Shown one piece after another: positions 16,837-24,577 of a DNA stretch of 64,000 bases (position 1 is the stretch's first letter; the number at the start of each line of letters is the position of its first letter). Both the position numbers and the translations under genes were made by a program. This DNA is from Streptomyces puniciscabiei (GTDB lineage: Bacteria > Actinomycetota > Actinomycetes > Streptomycetales > Streptomycetaceae). Location of the stretch: positions 930,001-994,000 of the forward strand of contig NZ_VFNX01000001.1 in NCBI RefSeq assembly GCF_006715785.1. The letters are read 5' to 3'. The notes under the pieces were generated by a model. That model searched no databases. It was given only the letters and a program-made list of their open reading frames with translations, and was not told the origin of the DNA.

Positions 16837-17760
16837 TCACGACAGCTGGGACTGCACCTGGGAGGAGATCAGCTCCAGGTGGTCCAGGTCGTGGAGGTCG
16901 AGGATCTGCAGATAGATGCGCTGGGAGCCGATCTCGGCGTACCGGCCGATCTTGTCGACGACCTCGGCCGGCGAGCCGGCCAGGCCGTTGGCCTTCAGCT
17001 CGTCGACCTCGCGGCCGATCGCGGCGGCGCGGCGGGCGACTTCCTGGTCGTCCCGGCCGACGCAGGCCACGAGCGCGTTGGAGTAGGTCAGCGCGTCCGC
17101 GCCGCGGCCGGCCTCCTCGGCGGCGGCCCGCACCCGCCCGAACTGCCGCGCGGTGTCCTCGAGGCCGGCGAAGGGGATGTTGAACTCGTCGGCGTACCGT
17201 GCTGCGAGCCGCGGCGTACGGGTCGCTCCGTGCCCGCCGACGAGCACCGGGACCTTCCCCTGGGCCGGCTTGGGCAGCGCGGGCGAGTCGGTCAGGTCGT
17301 AGTACGTGCCGTGGAAGTCGAAGGTCTTGCCGGCCTCGGTCGCCCACAACCCGGTGACGATCGCGAGCTGCTCCTCCAGCCGCGCGAACTTCTCCTTGGG
17401 GAACGGGATGCCGTACGCCCGGTGCTCCTCCTCGAACCAGCCCGCGCCGAGGCCGAGTTCCACCCGGCCGCCGGACATCTGGTCGACCTGGGCGACCTGG
17501 ATGGCGAGCACGCCGGGCAGCCGGAAGGTGCCGGCCGTCATCAGGGTGCCGAGGCGGATGCGCCTGGTCTCGCGGGCCAGTCCGGCGAGCGTGATCCAGG
17601 CGTCCGTGGGGCCGGGCAGGCCGTCGCCGCTGCCCATGCGCAGGTAGTGGTCGGAGCGGAAGAAGGCGTCGAAGCCCAGGTCCTCGGTGGCCTTCGCCAC
17701 GGTGAGCAAGGTGTCGTAGGTGGCCCCCTGCTGGGGCTCGGTGAAGATTCGAAGGTCCAT
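16837..17760 (-). CDS. LLM-class F420-dependent oxidoreductase
   Basis: This 307-residue luciferase-like monooxygenase-fold protein starts MDLRIFTEPQQGATYD. Family features are DLGFDAFFRSDHY near the N-terminus, IRLGTLMTAGTFRLPGVLA, SGGRVELGLGAGWFEEEH and PVLVGGHGATRTPRLAARYAD. Members use reduced F420 or FMN on diverse substrates; the substrate here is unknown. The start is the ATG at 17758-17760. It is single and flanked by unrelated genes. The 200 bp between its stop and the DD-peptidase stop holds the terminator and no convincing gene. Confidence 0.87.
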   Translation of the reverse strand: MDLRIFTEPQQGATYDTLLTVAKATEDLGFDAFFRSDHYLRMGSGDGLPGPTDAWITLAGLARETRRIRLGTLMTAGTFRLPGVLAIQVAQVDQMSGGRVELGLGAGWFEEEHRAYGIPFPKEKFARLEEQLAIVTGLWATEAGKTFDFHGTYYDLTDSPALPKPAQGKVPVLVGGHGATRTPRLAARYADEFNIPFAGLEDTARQFGRVRAAAEEAGRGADALTYSNALVACVGRDDQEVARRAAAIGREVDELKANGLAGSPAEVVDKIGRYAEIGSQRIYLQILDLHDLDHLELISSQVQSQLS

Positions 17761-17944
17761 ACATCCATCCTGCACGCCGCCCACCACGTCAACCTCGTGG
17801 GTACCGCCCGGCACGGCCGTCCCCGGTCGGGTGAAAATCATCTCGCCGGGTGCGTCGACGCGAGGCGGGCCGGTGACCGGCCCCGCCGGTGATCGTTGGG
17901 TGGTCGGAGCCGGACCGTCCGGCGCCGGTGCCGAGGAGGCCGAC

Positions 17945-18103
17945 ATGTCCGAAGAACCTGGCTCCGCGGTGGGCTCCACCGGTCGGCCGAAGGGGTTGCT
18001 GGAGCAGATGGAAGAGCTGATGGCGGCGTTGAACGCGGATCTGTCGGAGCTGGCGGATCTGCAGGCCTGCCGGGGCACGGCCGAGGAGGCCGACCTGGCC
18101 TGA
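17945..18103 (+). CDS. small acidic protein of 52 residues, unknown
   Basis: An ATG at 17945 is preceded by a GGAGG ribosome site five bases away and opens a 52-residue frame ending TGA at 18101-18103. The product is acidic and helical in the middle (LLEQMEELMAALNADLSELA), with one cysteine. The 15-base string GCCGAGGAGGCCGAC occurs both at the ribosome site and near the 3' end, where it encodes AEEAD. It converges with the next gene. I do not recognise a family. Confidence 0.6.
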   Translation: MSEEPGSAVGSTGRPKGLLEQMEELMAALNADLSELADLQACRGTAEEADLA

Positions 18104-18123
18104 GGCCGGTCTGCGCGCTCCCC

Positions 18124-18645
18124 TCACACGCCGGACGGGCTGCTCTGGTTGCCGTTCGGGCTGGGCTGGTCGCTGTTCGGGCCGTCGTCCTCCCGTAACG
18201 TCTCCTCCCGCACCGCCAGCTTGCGCAGCATCTCCAGGACACGGTCGCGGGACTCGTCGGCCGCGTCGATGGCCTCCATGCACTGCCAGTACGTCGTCTC
18301 GTCGGCGGCCGAGCTGGCCAGGCCGACCAGGGCCATGCCGACCTCGCCGAGCAGCCCCCCGAGGCAGACGAGGGTCTCACGGGCGTCGGCCAGCTCGGTG
18401 AGCTGGGCGGCGCGCAGAGCGCCCAGATCGAGTTCGGGCGGGTCCAGGACACCGCAGCCCCGGCCCGCCAGTTCGGTCAGGCCGAGCGCCTCGCCGCGCA
18501 GCTCGGGCGGGCCGGAGACCGCGAGCCGGCTGCCGATCGCCTGGGCCAGGGCCTGCGCCTGCCACACCTCCGCCATGATCTCTGCCGCGTCGGCGCCGCA
18601 CGCCAGCGCACGCCTGCTCGTGAGGATGAGCCGTATCGCGTCCAT
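18124..18645 (-). CDS. conserved Streptomyces protein, probably DUF6099-like
   Basis: This 173-residue predicted cytosolic protein is largely alpha-helical. It begins MDAIRLILTSRRALACG, continues with a conserved-looking EVWQAQALAQAIGSRLAVSG and ends in a polar Ser/Asn/Pro tail. The opening resembles Streptomyces proteins annotated DUF6099; I assign this only tentatively. The ATG at 18643-18645 is preceded by a G-rich ribosome site. There is no catalytic motif, signal peptide or membrane segment. Confidence 0.7.
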   Translation of the reverse strand: MDAIRLILTSRRALACGADAAEIMAEVWQAQALAQAIGSRLAVSGPPELRGEALGLTELAGRGCGVLDPPELDLGALRAAQLTELADARETLVCLGGLLGEVGMALVGLASSAADETTYWQCMEAIDAADESRDRVLEMLRKLAVREETLREDDGPNSDQPSPNGNQSSPSGV

Positions 18646-18696
18646 GAGTCGCCCCCGTCCTTCCGCGCGCTTCCTCGCGCGCCCTCTCGAACTCCC

Positions 18697-18763
18697 TTGT
18701 CCACTACCCAGAGTGAAGGTGCTTGAGGCGAAAAGCCAGAGGTGGACGGAAATCTGTGGACAA
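18697..18763. promoter_or_regulatory. two DnaA-box-like sites in an intergenic region
   Basis: TTGTCCACT (18697-18705) and the inverted TGTGGACAA (18755-18763, reading TTGTCCACA on the minus strand) lie in an A/T-enriched gap upstream of the DUF6099-like gene. The second is a perfect match to the Streptomyces DnaA box; the first has one mismatch. They point toward each other 58 bp apart, suggesting DnaA-dependent regulation rather than an origin. Confidence 0.4.
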
Positions 18764-18811
18764 CAATTCGGATTCGACAGGTGGTTCAACTCCGGAGAGT
18801 AATAGCGGAGT

Positions 18812-19180
18812 TCATCCCTCCGGCGGGTGAGGGCGCTCGGGCGCGCTCTGCGCCCCCGGTGCCGGGAAGCGGTGTTCGTTACGGTCGATCTTGGCGGCCA
18901 GCGCGGCGAGCGGATCGATACCGAGGACGTCGCAGAACTGCAGCAGATACGCCAGGACATCGGCGACCTCGTCGGTCACCCGGTGCGCGGTGTCCGGGTC
19001 GTCCATCACCCGTGCGGACTCCTCCGGCGTCAACCACTGGAAAATCTCGACCAGTTCGGAGGCCTCCACGCTGAGCGCGGCGACGAGGTTCTTGGGGGTG
19101 TGGTAGGGCTGCCAGTGGCGCGCGGCCGCGAACGCGGCGAGCCTGCGCTGGAGCCGGGCCAGGTCGAGAGGTTCCGTCAC
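18812..19180 (-). CDS. MazG-like nucleotide pyrophosphohydrolase
   Basis: This 122-residue protein is a single MazG-type all-alpha NTP pyrophosphatase domain. Metal-binding residues fit ExxE (E39, E42) followed by ExxD (E71, D74) in SVEASELVEIFQW and VTDEVADVLAYLLQFCD. The family hydrolyses non-canonical or excess nucleoside triphosphates to monophosphates and acts as a dimer or tetramer. Its ATG overlaps the stop of the upstream ATPase gene by four bases, so the proteins are coupled. The C-terminal 20 residues are a Pro-rich tail. Confidence 0.88.
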   Translation of the reverse strand: MTEPLDLARLQRRLAAFAAARHWQPYHTPKNLVAALSVEASELVEIFQWLTPEESARVMDDPDTAHRVTDEVADVLAYLLQFCDVLGIDPLAALAAKIDRNEHRFPAPGAQSAPERPHPPEG

Positions 19181-20385
19181 GCGTCCAGGTGTACCACTGT
19201 GACGCCCTCGGTCCCGGCCGCCCAGGAGGCGTCACTGACCGCGCCCACGCAGCGGATGTGTCCGCGCTCGCCCATCCGGACGGCCGTCCGCAGCAGCTCC
19301 CGGCGCTGGTTGGGGTCGAGGCCGCGGTCGAAGCCGTCGGCGAGGACAGTGAGGGTGCACAGGGCGTCCGGCACCTCGCCCGGGGTGTCCACGTCCAGGA
19401 CGCCGGGACCGGTCAGCAGCACCAGCGCCAGCGCGAGATAGCGCAGTTCGCCGTCGCCGAGCCGGGCCAGTTCGGTGCGCAGGCCGTCGCCGCGGTCGAG
19501 CAGCGCCCGTACCGTGCCGTCCGGCAGCGGCTCCGCGACGAGATCGGTCACCGGACCCGCGCAGCCCGCGCGCAGGGCGTCGACCAGCCGGCCGTGCCGA
19601 CGGCCGCACTCCGCGCGGGTGCGCCACAGCACGTCGGCGAGGTTGTCGCAGCCGGACAGCAGCCGGCCGGAGCCGGTGGGCACGGGGGCGCGCATGTACT
19701 CGGGGCGGGGGTCGCAGGGGAAGACCGAGCGCAGGGCGACCACCATCTGCTCGGCCGCGGCGAGCACCTGGCGCTGCCCGTCGGTCTTGCCGGCCACGCG
19801 CAGCGGCAGCAGGGCGGTGCCGAGGCGGTCGTCGGGGAGCGGGGCGCGGGTCACCGGGGCAGAGCCCGCGGTGTGCCAGGCGGCCTGCACGGTACGGCGG
19901 CCGGGGTCGCGCAGCGCGGTCTCCAGCAGGACGACTCCGCCCGCGGTCAGCCGCTCGCCCACGATCCTGAGGTCCGGTTCGGCCTGTACGGCGACGTCGA
20001 GCCGGACCGGTCCCTCGGCGCCGTCGGCCGTACAGCCGATCCGGAAGCCGCGGCGCCCTCCGGCGTCGGGGCGGGCCCGCTGCGGCACACAGGCCACCGG
20101 GTCCGGGAACACCTCGAAGAGCGAGGCTCCACCACCGAGCCGGGCCAGCGCCTCGTACGCCGTGAGCGCGGTCGTCTTCCCCGCTCCGCTGGGCCCGGCG
20201 AACAAGGTGACCGCCCCCAGCGGGAACCCGGCCCGCCGATGCCCGGCGAAGGCCGACAGCCGCAACTCGGTGATCCGGGCACGCACGTCGGGGCCCCGCC
20301 GGGACTGCGCCGGAACGACCCCGGCGGACACATCGGTGGTGGGCGGCTCAGCAGACGGCTCAGCGGACACGGAAGGCACGGCCAT
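19177..20385 (-). CDS. RecF/SMC-type AAA ATPase coupled to MazG
   Basis: This 402-residue protein has an ABC-like ATPase core. Walker A is GPSGAGKTT (K70), a signature-like LARLGDGELRYLALALVLL follows in the C-terminal half, and Walker B is GVLDVDTP. The N-terminal 30 residues are low-complexity. The short insertion between the Walker motifs is too small for an SMC coiled coil, placing it nearer to RecF or overcoming-lysogenization-defect-like ATPases. It probably couples ATP hydrolysis to DNA or nucleotide binding; the target is unknown. It is followed by the MazG gene with an ATGA overlap. No good ribosome site precedes the ATG. Confidence 0.72.
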   Translation of the reverse strand: MAVPSVSAEPSAEPPTTDVSAGVVPAQSRRGPDVRARITELRLSAFAGHRRAGFPLGAVTLFAGPSGAGKTTALTAYEALARLGGGASLFEVFPDPVACVPQRARPDAGGRRGFRIGCTADGAEGPVRLDVAVQAEPDLRIVGERLTAGGVVLLETALRDPGRRTVQAAWHTAGSAPVTRAPLPDDRLGTALLPLRVAGKTDGQRQVLAAAEQMVVALRSVFPCDPRPEYMRAPVPTGSGRLLSGCDNLADVLWRTRAECGRRHGRLVDALRAGCAGPVTDLVAEPLPDGTVRALLDRGDGLRTELARLGDGELRYLALALVLLTGPGVLDVDTPGEVPDALCTLTVLADGFDRGLDPNQRRELLRTAVRMGERGHIRCVGAVSDASWAAGTEGVTVVHLDA

Positions 20386-20895
20386 GCCCGGACCGTAGGG
20401 CTCCCCCTCCCTGCCGAACCGTTTCCTGCCGCGACCTTCCTACGATCGGGCGGTGCGGCAGCCCTGCAGGCGACGAGAGGGCACTCGGACGAGTGACAAC
20501 GGCCACCTGGCACGCGGCCTCGCTCTTCCCCGCGCGGCCCTCCTCGGCCGTGGGCGGCCTTCCGGGGCATCGGCTCGCTTCTCCGGTGGAGGGCTGCCGC
20601 CGGGGACGGACGGCTGGGGGCCGCCGTGGGACGAGAGGTTCCAGGGACGAAAGGGCGGCCCGGCTCGGGGGCATCGGACATGCCCCGCTGCCGGCCGACG
20701 CGCACCGCCCGCCGCCACGCACAGCGACCGCACATCACCGTCGCAGCCGACGGCTGGGGCACGCGAGGCCGCGTGGAACCCACCACCCAGGCCGATGCCG
20801 CAGACCGCGATCTCGGCTGCCGCGAGTACCCCGCAGACCGCCGGAGGCCATCGCTCAGTCGCCGGAGGCATCCGCCCAGCCCCCGGAGTCAGCGG
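20386..20895. other. 510-bp gap without a recognisable gene
   Basis: The stretch between the ATPase start and the stop of the SepF-like gene is G/C-rich. Several frames are open, but their predicted products are low-complexity Arg/Pro/Ala strings without family features. I looked for cobalamin-type and other common riboswitch cores and found none. It presumably carries the promoter of the ATPase-mazG pair. Confidence 0.5.
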
Positions 20896-21285
20896 TCAGC
20901 CCCCCGACACCCCCACGCCCTCCATCAGCCCGCTGACCTCGGTGCCGGGCGGGGTGAGGAGGAACACGTTGCGGTCGACGCGGTGCATCCCGCTGCCCAG
21001 GCCGAAGACGACGCCGGTGCTGAAGTCGAGGACGCGCTTGGCCACCTCGGTCTCCGCGCCGGTGAGGTCGAGGAGGACCGGCGCGCCGGCCATCAGGGTC
21101 TCGGCGACTTCCCGGGCGTCGGCGAAGACGTTGACGCGCAGGACGACGAACCGGCGCCGCGTCTCGGTCTCGGCGTCCGGCAGCGAGCGGTGGTTCACCG
21201 CGGACGGCCAGGCGTCCCGGCCCCGCAGCGGCACGACCTGGGCGAGCCCCTCCCACTGTTCATCGGTGACGTCGTAACGGCTCAC
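20896..21285 (-). CDS. SepF-like cell division protein paralogue
   Basis: This 129-residue protein is a nearly bare SepF domain: VLRVNVFADAREVAETLMAG, then PVLLDLTGAETEVAKRVLDF and a GVVFGLGSGMHRVDRNVFLL strand. SepF proteins bind FtsZ and tether it to the membrane. This copy lacks the long linker and an obvious N-terminal amphipathic membrane anchor, so it resembles the short extra paralogues that Streptomyces carry besides the main SepF. The start is GTG at 21283-21285 after a GGGGAG ribosome site. It stands alone, not in the division cluster. Confidence 0.8.
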   Translation of the reverse strand: MSRYDVTDEQWEGLAQVVPLRGRDAWPSAVNHRSLPDAETETRRRFVVLRVNVFADAREVAETLMAGAPVLLDLTGAETEVAKRVLDFSTGVVFGLGSGMHRVDRNVFLLTPPGTEVSGLMEGVGVSGG

Positions 21286-21511
21286 CGGCTCCCCCCGACC
21301 TGACTCGCACTCGATGCCTGCACCAGCCAATTCTTACGCCAAGTCACCCGTTCGGCCCAACAACGACACACTGCGCGACCGGTCCGCCCCCACAGCACCC
21401 GAAGCTACCTGGGGGCACATGTACGAATACGCCCGCTTCTTACCTCTCTCATACCGTTCTCTTTACCCCTGGCCACATGTCGCTCATTCGCCCCCGATAG
21501 CGTCCGGTCCC

Positions 21512-23320
21512 GTGCACTTGGCAGAAACACAGCAGGTGACAGCCGGCCGGCGGACGCAGTCGGCGGTGTCCGCCGTACCGGTCGCCCGCGCGGAGCTCCA
21601 CGAGCCGCCCGCGCAGTGGCACCGCGTGCTGACGCTGCTCGCCGACGTCAGCCTGTTCATCGGCACGCGCTCGGTGTGGACGCAGGCGGCCACGCACAAG
21701 CTGGTCCTCGCGGGGGTCATCTCGGTCTGCTACGCCTCGATCCTGGTGACCGGCGTGCTCACGCTGACGGTCCGCCGCGCGCGTTCGCTGGCCCGGCTCG
21801 ACGCCGTGGTGCTGGTGACCGCGATCGCGCTCACCCTGTGCGCCTGGGCGCTGAACCACGCGGGCGGCGACGAGGCGGTCCTGACCACACAGGCGGCGAA
21901 GCAGATCGTCGGCGGCCACCAGGTCTACGACCAGCCGTGGCCGTGGCTCTTCCACCTCAAGGGCGTCGCCCTGACGGCGACGACGACCGGCGGTTACGAC
22001 TTCACCTACGGCTATCCCCCGCTGACTCCGCTGCTCACCGCGCCCTTCCTGTGGCTCGGCCACGCCGGGGCACCGGCCACGCTCGCGGTGACGGTCGTAC
22101 TGATCGTGGGCACCGTGGTGCTGTGGCGGCTGCTGCCGACGCCGTGGCGGTCGGCGGCCACGATGGTCTGCCTGGGCTTCAGCTTCCTGCCGATGTACGC
22201 CCGTCAGGGCTACCCGGCGATCGTCGGCCTGGTCCTGCTGGTGCCGGTGGTGGTGCGCTGGCCGCGGTTGGGCGCCGGGGGCCGGCTGGGCGCGTCCGGG
22301 ATCGCGCGGGCCGCGTGCATCGGGGCCGCGTGCGCGGCACAGCAGCTTCCCTGGTTCGTCACCCCGTTCCTGCTGGCGGGGATCTACGCCGTGCGCCGCG
22401 GTGAGCTCGGCGGGCGGCAGGCCGCGCGGGTGGTGCTGCGGATCGCGGGGATCGCGGTCCTTACCTGGTTGCTGATCAACGCTTACTTCGCGGTGAGCGA
22501 GCCGGGCCCGTGGTTCGAGGGCATCGCCCTCCCGCTGACCCAGGGCGCGGTGCTGCACGGCCAGGGCCTGGTCGACGTCTCCCTGTACTTCACCCACGGC
22601 AGCGACCGGCTGGACTGGTACAGCCACGCGAGCATGCTCCTCGCCGCGGCCCTGCTGGCGCTGTTCGTGCTGTTCGTACGGCGGCTGGGCCCGGCCGCGA
22701 CCGTGCTGCCCTGGTGCGCCTTCTACCTGGCGACCCGGTCCCAGGACGGCTACTACCTGATGTACACCCCGCTGTGGCTGGCGGCGGCGATCACCGTGCC
22801 CCTGTCGGAGTTCAGGAAGGCGTGGCAGCCGCGGCCCCGGTGGCTGACCGGTCCGCGCCGCCGGCCGGCCCTGGCCGCCGCGGTCGTCCTGCTGATCACG
22901 CCCGCGCTGGTGAGCGCGACCCTCGCGGTGACGGGCAGGCCGCCGCTGCGGATGGACATCACGGCGGTCCGGCACTCCTCGGCGCACACGGTGTCCACGA
23001 TGACGGTGCGGGTGGCCAACACGAGCGACGACGCGCTGACCCCGCACTACATGCTCACCACGGGCCAGGGCATGAACCGGTACTGGTCCCTGGCGCACGG
23101 CCCGGCCACGATCCCCGCGCACACCACGGCGACCGTCGAGCTGCGGGCGCCCAAGAACGGTTTCCCGGTGCCCACGACGAAGTACACGCACCTGCGGCTG
23201 CGCGCCTTCACGGCGACCCCGCAGACGCTCTCCACCAAGGACGTGAGCCGGGCCGAGCTGGGCGTCAAGGACAGAAGCGGCAAAGACGGAAGCGGCAAGG
23301 GCGGGACGCCGAAGGGCTGA
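21512..23320 (+). CDS. multi-pass membrane protein resembling lipid-linked mannosyltransferases
   Basis: About 10-11 transmembrane segments occupy the first 470 residues, followed by an extracytoplasmic beta-rich domain of about 130 residues and a Lys/Gly/Ser tail. Loop residues GGDEAVLTTQAAKQIVGGH and YDFTYGYPPLTPLLTAPFLW after the first segments resemble the catalytic loops of GT-C glycosyltransferases, so transfer of a polyprenyl-linked sugar is plausible but unproven. I chose the GTG at 21512 (HLAETQQVTAG) because the A/T-richer DNA before it looks like a promoter; an in-frame ATG at 21419 would add 31 residues. Confidence 0.7.
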   Translation: MHLAETQQVTAGRRTQSAVSAVPVARAELHEPPAQWHRVLTLLADVSLFIGTRSVWTQAATHKLVLAGVISVCYASILVTGVLTLTVRRARSLARLDAVVLVTAIALTLCAWALNHAGGDEAVLTTQAAKQIVGGHQVYDQPWPWLFHLKGVALTATTTGGYDFTYGYPPLTPLLTAPFLWLGHAGAPATLAVTVVLIVGTVVLWRLLPTPWRSAATMVCLGFSFLPMYARQGYPAIVGLVLLVPVVVRWPRLGAGGRLGASGIARAACIGAACAAQQLPWFVTPFLLAGIYAVRRGELGGRQAARVVLRIAGIAVLTWLLINAYFAVSEPGPWFEGIALPLTQGAVLHGQGLVDVSLYFTHGSDRLDWYSHASMLLAAALLALFVLFVRRLGPAATVLPWCAFYLATRSQDGYYLMYTPLWLAAAITVPLSEFRKAWQPRPRWLTGPRRRPALAAAVVLLITPALVSATLAVTGRPPLRMDITAVRHSSAHTVSTMTVRVANTSDDALTPHYMLTTGQGMNRYWSLAHGPATIPAHTTATVELRAPKNGFPVPTTKYTHLRLRAFTATPQTLSTKDVSRAELGVKDRSGKDGSGKGGTPKG

Positions 23321-23329
23321 CCCGCCCGC

Positions 23330-23845
23330 TCACGCCTGCGACCGCGTGAAGCGCAGCTTCGCCGTCACCCTGGTGAGCCCGCGCATCATGCCCAGCTGGT
23401 TCCAGCCCATGCCGAACTGGTCCCGGTCCACGGTGAACTCGGCGTCCAGGGTGAGCGCCTCGGCGCTGGCCTCGGCCAGGCGCGCGGTGAAGGTCACCGG
23501 CCTGCTGATGCCGCGCACGGTCAGCTGACCGGTGACCCGGACGCCGTCGCCGTCGAGGCGGTCGGCGCCGCGGACGGCGAAGGTGATCTCGGGGTGCTGG
23601 TCGGCGTCGAAGAAGTCGGCCGAGCGCAGGTGGGTGTCCCGCTTGGCGTGCCCGGTGTCCAGGGAGGCCGCCTCCAGGGTGACGGTGCCGGTGGCCGAGC
23701 CGTCGGCGTGCACCTCGCCCGCGCCGGTGACGGCGGCGAACGAGCCCTTCACGGTGACGAGCCCCCACATGGTCCTGTGCCGCACTCCCACGGTGGACGC
23801 GGCCGGGTCGAGCTGCCAGGTGCCTGTCTGTACGGCGACGGTCAT
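23330..23845 (-). CDS. YceI family lipid-binding protein
   Basis: This 171-residue lipocalin-like beta-barrel protein has the family pattern WQLDPAASTVGVRHRTMWG at the start, SLDTGHAKRDTHLRSADFFD in the middle and a MGWNQLG segment near the C-terminus. YceI proteins bind polyisoprenoids or other amphiphiles. No signal peptide is present, so this copy is probably cytosolic. The ATG at 23843-23845 has a GGAG ribosome site seven bases away. It diverges from a MarR-type regulator across four operator-like palindromes, which suggests direct control by that regulator. Confidence 0.9.
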   Translation of the reverse strand: MTVAVQTGTWQLDPAASTVGVRHRTMWGLVTVKGSFAAVTGAGEVHADGSATGTVTLEAASLDTGHAKRDTHLRSADFFDADQHPEITFAVRGADRLDGDGVRVTGQLTVRGISRPVTFTARLAEASAEALTLDAEFTVDRDQFGMGWNQLGMMRGLTRVTAKLRFTRSQA

Positions 23846-23868
23846 GGTCGTACTCCGGAGTTGATTGG

Positions 23869-23963
23869 TTCAAATTTGGATGACTGGCGCCACGCTAGCG
23901 CGTCATCCAAAATTGAACAACCTGTTGGTCCAAAATTGGATGAGACCCTCGTCCAAAATTGGA
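23869..23963. promoter_or_regulatory. four TCCAAAATTGGA-type operators between yceI and marR
   Basis: Palindromes occur at 23869-23880 (TTCAAATTTGGA), 23906-23917 (TCCAAAATTGAA), 23929-23940 and 23952-23963 (both TCCAAAATTGGA). The last three are spaced exactly 23 bp apart. They stand out as A/T-rich islands in G/C-rich DNA and fit the dyad size of MarR-family sites. Autoregulation plus control of yceI is the likely role. Confidence 0.75.
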
Positions 23964-23982
23964 CAACAGGTAGACTCGACCC

Positions 23983-24492
23983 ATGTCCGCCTCCGACGCG
24001 CACCCCGCCGACCAGCTCGAATGTCCCGCCTCAGCAGGCGGCCTGCTGCCCGCGGAGCTGCGCGCCTGGATGCTCCTGCTGGCCGCCACGGGCGCCGTGG
24101 AGCAGCGGCTGCGCTCGGTGGTGAAGGAGAACCTCGACGTCTCCCACGACGAGTTCCTGATCCTCTGCCTGCTCGCGGAACAGCCCCGCACCGGACTGCG
24201 CATGACCCAGGTCGCCGACCTCCTCGGTCGTCCCAAGACCCGGCTCACCTACCAGATCGCCTGCCTGCAGCGGGCCGGTCTGGTCGCCCGCACGTCCGTC
24301 TGCGGCGACAAGCGCGGGGTACAGGTCGCCCTCACCGCCAAGGCGCGCGAGCTGCTGAGCCAGACCTCCGCCCTGCTCGCCGGGACCGTCCGGCAGGCCC
24401 TCGCCGATGCCATGGGCCCCGACCAGCGCGCGGCCATGTGCGCCCTCGTACCGGATCTGCCGGAGCCGGGCGAGCAGCCCTCCGACGGCTGA
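23983..24492 (+). CDS. MarR-family transcriptional regulator
   Basis: This 169-residue winged-helix protein has DEFLILCLLAEQPRTGLRMTQVADLL and RPKTRLTYQIACLQRAGLVA as the recognition region, then the wing DKRGVQVALTAKARELL. Its N-terminal 30 residues are an extra Pro/Ala segment. The ATG at 23983 has no clear ribosome site and lies 6 bases after TAGACT (23971-23976), a possible -10 box, so the transcript may be leaderless. It should bind the palindromes immediately upstream. Four cysteines (C48 region, C64, C80 region, C132 region by eye) could allow redox sensing, but this is only a suggestion. Confidence 0.88.
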   Translation: MSASDAHPADQLECPASAGGLLPAELRAWMLLLAATGAVEQRLRSVVKENLDVSHDEFLILCLLAEQPRTGLRMTQVADLLGRPKTRLTYQIACLQRAGLVARTSVCGDKRGVQVALTAKARELLSQTSALLAGTVRQALADAMGPDQRAAMCALVPDLPEPGEQPSDG

Positions 24493-24577
24493 GCGACGCG
24501 GGTCACAAGCACAAGGGGAGAAACCTCACAGCCCCTGATTTACTCTCACTTGAGCGTGCTGCCCTAGCATCCGAGCC

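Noticed and set aside
20386..20895. Cobalamin or other riboswitch in the long gap
   Set aside because: I found no B12-box-like core or conserved helices on either strand, and the adjacent genes have no B12 link.
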